Below, piece by piece: positions 13,161 to 17,302 of a stretch of DNA of 17,302 nt. The DNA is from Acidobacteriota bacterium (GTDB lineage: Bacteria; Acidobacteriota; Terriglobia; UBA7540): assembly GCA_021784615.1 (NCBI GenBank), contig JAJYHU010000009.1, forward strand, positions 1-17,302. Direction: 5' to 3'. The position numbers and the translations under genes were made by a program. The notes beneath the pieces are model-generated. The model worked only from the letters and a program-made list of their open reading frames with translations. It ran no database searches and was not told the DNA's origin. Each line of letters opens with the position of its first letter. Positions within the stretch are counted from its first letter, which is position 1.

Positions 13161-14699
13161 ATGCGCTTGGTCACATCCATCAACGAAATGAAGTCCCTGG
13201 CGCGTGAAACCCGCGCCCGCGGCAAGACGCTCGGCTTAGTCCCCACCATGGGGGCTCTCCACGGCGGCCACCTGAGCATGGTCCTCCAGGCCAAGCGGCA
13301 GTGCGACGTTGTCGCAGTTTCGATTTTTGTCAATCCCACCCAATTCGGCCCCAACGAAGACTACGACCGTTACCCGCGCGAGCTCGACCGCGACCTCGAC
13401 GTGCTCAGTTCCCACAACATCGACTTCGCATTCGCTCCCGCCGCCGACGAGATGTATTCCGAGGGATTCCAGACCTTCATCGAACCGGGCCCGCTGGCTC
13501 GACTTTATGAGGGAGCGTCGCGCCCCGGCCATTTCCGGGGAGTTGCTACCGTCGTCGTCAAGTTGCTCAACATCTTGTCTCCCGACATGGCCTATTTCGG
13601 GCAGAAAGATTTTCAGCAGGCCATCGTCATCCGCCGGCTGGCTGAAGATTTGAACATGAACATCCGGCTGGTTTTCTGTCCGATTGTGAGAGAGAAAGAC
13701 GGCTTGGCGATCAGTTCACGGAACGCTTTCATCAAGAACAGCCAGCGCAAATCCGCGTTGGCGCTCAGCCGCAGTCTCCGCAGGGCAGAAGAGATGGCGC
13801 AGGCCGGCCAGTGCGACGCCCGGCAAATTCTGGCAGAAATGCGGAGCATCCTGACCTCCGATCCACGGGTTGAGGTTGATTATGCGGCGATTGTGAACCC
13901 CGCGCAATTTGAGCCTGTTGACCGCGTGACGGCGGGGACCGTCGCTTTGGTGGCTGCGCGCGTCGGCGCCGTGCGCCTGATTGATAACACGATTTTCGGA
14001 CCGGCAGGATCAAGCCCTGAAGACCGCCTCCACTTGGCCTTCTCGGCGCCCGCCGTTACCGATACCGCGGCCCGAATTCCGGGACTCGATGCGGAATCGG
14101 TGATGCGCAAAGTGGAAGGCTGCCGCGATTGCGCCGCGTTTTCAACCATTCTACTTCCGCCCCGGGAGTTTATGGCCAAGTATCTCAAGCGGGACTATCC
14201 CAACCTGAATGACGTGCGCATTGCAGTGATCGGCCGCCACGCCGCCACCCGGCCTGACAATTCTTACTATCGCAACAACGGCAGGCCGAACCGGTTTGTC
14301 ACCGCCTTGTATGATTTGCTGGGCGTAAAGGATTTTGCCGCGTTCAAGGAGCGATTCATCCTGACGGACGTTATTCGCTGCCACGCGACGGGGCCACGCA
14401 CTCCTGAAAAGGCCATGCGAAACTGTGTGCGGCACTTGCGGAATGAACTCAATCTGTTTCCAAACCTTGATACTCTGGTGGTTCTTGGGGACGACGCCTA
14501 CGAGGGCGTCCAGCGTTTTCTTTTGGGCCTCAACGAAACAGACGTTCAGCCGTTTCTCACCTTGCTGGGATCTCAAGGCTGGGCGGAAGATTTCGTCCGT
14601 GTTCCCATGCTTGAAAACCGGCAGTTTCGGATCTTCTATTGCCACCATCCGTCGCTCGGCTACCAGCGAAGCCCGTCGATTGCCTCCCATCTGCAATAA
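13161..14699 (+). CDS. panC: Pantothenate synthetase fused to a uracil-DNA-glycosylase-like Fe-S domain
   Basis: 512 aa against about 280-290 for normal PanC. Residues 1-278 are complete pantoate-beta-alanine ligase: PTMGALHGGH with HIGH-type H34 and H37, FVNPTQFGPNEDYDRYPR, FGQKDFQQ (147-153), SSRN (185-188), and the usual C-terminal end VRLIDN (271-276). A linker of about 35 residues follows. Residues about 310-512 look like the UDG superfamily: CRDC (C321, C324), IAVIG (354-358), GRPNRFVTALYDLLG (374-388), FILTDVIRCHATGPRTPEKA, NCVRHLRNEL (C407, C422), LDTLVVLGDDA and HHPS (495-498). The four cysteines have the spacing of [4Fe-4S] UDGs, but R359 replaces the acid of GE(A/G)PG. GGAAAG lies four bases before the ATG. 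There is no stop between the parts; ATG 14103 is a possible internal start. Confidence 0.85.
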   Translation: MRLVTSINEMKSLARETRARGKTLGLVPTMGALHGGHLSMVLQAKRQCDVVAVSIFVNPTQFGPNEDYDRYPRELDRDLDVLSSHNIDFAFAPAADEMYSEGFQTFIEPGPLARLYEGASRPGHFRGVATVVVKLLNILSPDMAYFGQKDFQQAIVIRRLAEDLNMNIRLVFCPIVREKDGLAISSRNAFIKNSQRKSALALSRSLRRAEEMAQAGQCDARQILAEMRSILTSDPRVEVDYAAIVNPAQFEPVDRVTAGTVALVAARVGAVRLIDNTIFGPAGSSPEDRLHLAFSAPAVTDTAARIPGLDAESVMRKVEGCRDCAAFSTILLPPREFMAKYLKRDYPNLNDVRIAVIGRHAATRPDNSYYRNNGRPNRFVTALYDLLGVKDFAAFKERFILTDVIRCHATGPRTPEKAMRNCVRHLRNELNLFPNLDTLVVLGDDAYEGVQRFLLGLNETDVQPFLTLLGSQGWAEDFVRVPMLENRQFRIFYCHHPSLGYQRSPSIASHLQ

Positions 14700-14709
14700 C
14701 AGGCCTTCT

Positions 14710-15168
14710 CTACAGTTTGAGGGCCGCCAGCACCTGCTCGGTATGGCCGTCAACTTTGACGCGCGGGAAGACAGCCTTTACCCTGCCTTCCGGATCGATT
14801 ACATAAGTCGTCCGCACAATCCCCATGCTCTTTTTGCCATACATGTTCTTTTCCTGCCAAGCGCCATAGGCCTCAATCGTCTGATGGGTTGGGTCGCTCA
14901 GCAGCGGGAAATTCAGCTTGTACTTGTCCCGAAAGTTCGCAAGCTTTTCAGGAGTATCCGCGCTCATCCCAACCACCTTGGCCCCCAGCTTCTCCAATTG
15001 TTTCTTGGCGTCGCGGAATCCATGCGCTTCAATCGTACATCCGGGGGTGTCCGCCTTCGGGTAGAAATAGAGCACCAGAAGACTGCCTTTAAAATCGCTC
15101 AGCTTCACGGTCGTTCCTCGATCGGAAAGCAGCGAAAAGTTCGGAGCTTTATCTCCAATCTTAAGCAT
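14710..15168 (-). CDS. bcp: Peroxiredoxin of the BCP/PrxQ family, single-cysteine form
   Basis: Thiol peroxidase that reduces hydrogen peroxide and organic peroxides. 152 aa, full length, cytoplasmic (no signal peptide). The peroxidatic cysteine is C44 in the signature YPKADTPGCT. PrxQ enzymes usually have a resolving cysteine five residues later (TPGCTxEAC); here that position is H49 and no other cysteine exists in the protein. It should therefore work as a 1-Cys enzyme needing an outside thiol. AGGAG lies 6 bases before the ATG. It is 26 bases downstream of the TPR gene on the same strand and convergent with panC, with only 10 bases between their stops. Confidence 0.94.
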   Translation of the reverse strand: MLKIGDKAPNFSLLSDRGTTVKLSDFKGSLLVLYFYPKADTPGCTIEAHGFRDAKKQLEKLGAKVVGMSADTPEKLANFRDKYKLNFPLLSDPTHQTIEAYGAWQEKNMYGKKSMGIVRTTYVIDPEGRVKAVFPRVKVDGHTEQVLAALKL

Positions 15169-15194
15169 TGCTTGCTCCTTTCTCTGAATAGAAT

Positions 15195-16427
15195 TTATTT
15201 AGATTTGTTTGCGCTCGCTTCAGATGAGTTTTGCGGAAGCGCAGTGGGAGAAGACGCAGAAGAGTCGGCGCCTTTGACAATTCTTTGATAAGCATGGGCG
15301 TACTGCGTATTGCCGGGGTCCAATTGATGAGCCCGCTGAAGAGTTTCCATCGCTCCCTGCCGATTGCCGGCGGCCGCGAGCGTCAAGCCCAAATTAAAGT
15401 AGGCGGTGGCGTCGTTCGGCTTCAGACGCAGCACCTGCCCGTATTCAGCGCTTGCTCCCTTCCAATCATGTTCCTGGTAAAGGGCGGAAGCCAGATTGTT
15501 GTGCGCGCCCGCGTAGTCCGGATTCAAACGCACCGCCGTGCGGTATTCGGCGATCGCGCCTTGCAGGTTTCCTTGCAGCCGTAACACCAGGCCCAGATTA
15601 TTGTGCGCAGCCGCATAGTTCGGATTCAACTTCAAGGCTTGGCGGAATTCCTTAGCCGCGCCAGCCAAATCGCCCTCCTGCCGCAAGGTGTTGCCCAGAT
15701 TGTTGTGAGGTTCGGGCCAGTCCGGCTGCAAGGCAATGGCAATACGGTGCTCGGAAATCGCTCCTTTAAGATCTCCCTCCAGCGCCAGCGCGTTTCCAAG
15801 GTTGTCATGCGCGAGAGCCCAGCCCGGCTTCAAATCGATTGTCTCCTGGAATTGAATGATTGCGTGGTTCAAATCACCGGCCAGAGCATAAGTCAAACCA
15901 AGGTTGTTATGCGCCTCAGCGTTATTAGGATCCAAATCCAGGGATTTCTGGAACTCGACCACCGCCCCTTTTAAATTCCCCTCCCGGCGCAGCAGAGTGG
16001 CCAGATGGTAATAGGTCCCGGCAGAGTCGGGGGCAAGCCGGATTGCCAGCAGATATTCCTGCATCGCGCCGCTCAGATCCTGTTTCTGATCGAGCGCAGC
16101 GCCCAACGCCTCGTGGGCCTCAGCCCAGTTGGGCTCCACTCTCACGGCCTCGCGATAATGGTAGATGGCGCTGTTGAGAAGCCCCTTTGCCTGGAGTTGT
16201 TTGCCCTCCGCCAGTTGTTCCCGGGCCGAGGCTTTCCATGCGACCACAGGAGCGCGCCGGACGCTTCTCCTCGATTTTCGCCGCGACCTTTCAGGCAGTC
16301 GCCTTATCTGGCGGGTTCTCTTGTGGACTGAAGGGTAAGCGGCAGCCGCGGAGGCGGCGGTCGGCGAGAAGCTCAGCATTCCCCCTGCAACGGCAACCAG
16401 GAGAACAGGATGCAACTTTATGTTCAT
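15195..16427 (-). CDS. Exported TPR-repeat protein (nine tandem repeats)
   Basis: 410 aa from the ATG at 16427, chosen because it opens a signal peptide (MNIKLHPVLLVAVAGG... ending ASA-AA at about 27). The frame runs 22 codons further upstream without secretion features. A strongly basic segment with many Arg/Lys (about 35-58) follows the signal. Nine TPR units occupy about 68-372, most exactly 34 residues, with the consensus AHNNLGLxLxxxGDLxGAIxEFRxAIxLxPD; units 4-8 are especially alike. A Ser/Ala-rich tail closes the protein. TPR arrays hold protein partners together; the partner here is unknown. Position: 91 bases after gatB and 26 bases before the peroxiredoxin gene, same strand. Confidence 0.88.
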   Translation of the reverse strand: MNIKLHPVLLVAVAGGMLSFSPTAASAAAAYPSVHKRTRQIRRLPERSRRKSRRSVRRAPVVAWKASAREQLAEGKQLQAKGLLNSAIYHYREAVRVEPNWAEAHEALGAALDQKQDLSGAMQEYLLAIRLAPDSAGTYYHLATLLRREGNLKGAVVEFQKSLDLDPNNAEAHNNLGLTYALAGDLNHAIIQFQETIDLKPGWALAHDNLGNALALEGDLKGAISEHRIAIALQPDWPEPHNNLGNTLRQEGDLAGAAKEFRQALKLNPNYAAAHNNLGLVLRLQGNLQGAIAEYRTAVRLNPDYAGAHNNLASALYQEHDWKGASAEYGQVLRLKPNDATAYFNLGLTLAAAGNRQGAMETLQRAHQLDPGNTQYAHAYQRIVKGADSSASSPTALPQNSSEASANKSK

Positions 16428-16518
16428 ACCAAATTGATCTCTTCCCCCAATCGACAATCGGGAAGGCGCGGAAGAGTTTTCCTTTCGGGTCAAAAACAGC
16501 TCAAGCCGCCCTGGAAAA

Positions 16519-17302
16519 TCAGGATAATTCTTTCTTTAAAACTTCCTGAACAAGTTGCGGATTGGCCTGTCCGCGCGTGGCCTTCATGACCTGGCCGACA
16601 AACCATCCGAGCGTTGCCGTCTTGCCCGCACGGTATTGCTCGGTCTGCTTGGCGTTTGCGGCAATAACCTGCCGGGCAATTGTCGCGATCTTTTCCGGGT
16701 CCGTAATCTGCTCAAGCCCTTTCTCGCTTACAACCTGGCTCGCAGTCCCGCCCGTCTGAAACATCTCGGCTAAAACGTCCTTCGCCATCTTTCCCGAAAG
16801 AGTTCCGCCCGCCACAAGTTTGATAAGGCCGGCCAGGTTTTGCGGGGTGATGGGGCAATCGCCAAGTTCCCTGCCCTTCTCTTGAAGCAGATAGGCCAGG
16901 TCGTTCAAAATCCAGTTTGCCGCAAGCTTGGGCTCGCCGCACTCCTTGACGGTTTCCTCGAAATAGCCCGCCATGGTTCGAGACTGCACCAGCAGCGCCG
17001 CATCCTGGGCGGGCAAATCGTACTGGCTGAGAAAACGGCTCTCCCGCGCGCCAGGAAGTTCCGGCAAAGACCGCCTGGCCTCTTCTTTCCATTCTTCAGT
17101 AATGACCAAAGGCAGCAGGTCAGGCTCGGGGAAATAGCGATAATCGTGCGCAAATTCCTTGGAGCGCATGCCGTAGGTCTTTTGCTCCCGGCTGTCAAAC
17201 AGTCGCGTCTCCTGCTGGATTTCGCCGCCGCTTTCCAGCACTTCAATTTGCCTTCCCACTTCATAGGCCAGCGCCCTTTGCAGGAACCGGAAGGAATTGA
17301 GG
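16519..17302 (-). CDS. gatB: Aspartyl/glutamyl-tRNA amidotransferase subunit B, C-terminal part (cut by the window edge)
   Basis: GatB phosphorylates and amidates Glu-tRNA(Gln) or Asp-tRNA(Asn) within the GatCAB complex. The frame is open to the right edge, beginning LNSFRFLQRALAYEVGRQIEVLESGG, so the N-terminal kinase part lies outside the window. Seen here: QQETRLFDSREQKTYGMRSKEFAHDYRYFPEPDL, the end of the catalytic core, then the helical linker (SLPELPGAR...) and the YqeY-like tRNA-binding tail (LAGLIKLVAGGTLSGKMAKDVL, GKTATLGWFVGQVMKATRGQANPQLV). The gene ends with a normal TGA at 16521-16519. The apparent GTG at 17259 is an internal Val codon, not the start. Confidence 0.96.
   Translation of the reverse strand, partial: LNSFRFLQRALAYEVGRQIEVLESGGEIQQETRLFDSREQKTYGMRSKEFAHDYRYFPEPDLLPLVITEEWKEEARRSLPELPGARESRFLSQYDLPAQDAALLVQSRTMAGYFEETVKECGEPKLAANWILNDLAYLLQEKGRELGDCPITPQNLAGLIKLVAGGTLSGKMAKDVLAEMFQTGGTASQVVSEKGLEQITDPEKIATIARQVIAANAKQTEQYRAGKTATLGWFVGQVMKATRGQANPQLVQEVLKKELS

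Noticed and set aside
15320..16220. Tandem DNA repeat or CRISPR-like array with a period near 102 bases
   Set aside because: The periodicity is explained by nine 34-residue TPR units; the copies are too diverged for CRISPR repeats and there are no spacers.

Overview
The window is a GC-rich bacterial chromosome segment with compact, mostly co-directional gene blocks. I read it as an uncultivated soil-type member of the Acidobacteriota. The support is the folK / deoxynucleoside kinase / panB / panC order, an exported SYLF protein, a Cys-rich protein of a type I associate with that phylum, and frequent TTG, GTG and CTG starts. The RuvA is of a divergent type that most resembles planctomycete sequences as I remember them, so the phylum is an inference. 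No tRNA, rRNA, insertion sequence, CRISPR array or phage gene is visible.

Layout. (1) 1-1875, minus strand: heme A synthase (ctaA) followed by a small Cys-rich protein; the left 180 bases hold only a doubtful tiny ORF and the possible start of another gene. (2) 1876-2429: an AT-rich intergenic island with a near-consensus plus-strand promoter, a 20-bp perfect palindrome and repeated ACGAAGCTA / AGTTATTGAAAAC units. No convincing gene lies downstream on that strand. (3) 2430-6259, minus strand: a three-gene catabolic operon of an LsrF-like class I aldolase/thiolase, an Rpe/LsrE-like epimerase, and a class II aldolase fused to a short-chain dehydrogenase. (4) 6671-8148, minus strand: two exported proteins, one with a SYLF domain and one acidobacterial-type beta-rich protein. 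(5) 8416-10683, plus strand: ruvC, ruvA and ruvB, the Holliday-junction resolvasome. (6) 10695-14699, plus strand, continuing directly: folK, deoxynucleoside kinase, panB and a double-length panC. (7) 14710-17302, minus strand: gatB (cut by the window edge), a nine-repeat TPR protein and a single-cysteine peroxiredoxin, convergent with panC.

The main finding is that the panC frame runs on for about 230 codons past the normal end of pantothenate synthetase. The extra part is a uracil-DNA-glycosylase-like domain that keeps the four cysteines of the Fe-S UDG families but not the usual catalytic acid. I know of no PanC-UDG fusion. Next in interest are the AT-rich repeat element, ruvA's apparent CTG start overlapping an ATG-CCC-TGA mini-ORF, a near-leaderless ruvC promoter, and the lsrF/epimerase/aldolase-dehydrogenase operon found here without the AI-2 uptake genes.

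Functionally the plus-strand block joins DNA recombination (ruvCAB), folate (folK), nucleotide salvage (dNK) and pantothenate/CoA synthesis (panB, panC). The minus-strand blocks cover respiration (ctaA), sugar-phosphate catabolism, envelope proteins, tRNA amidation (gatB) and peroxide defence.
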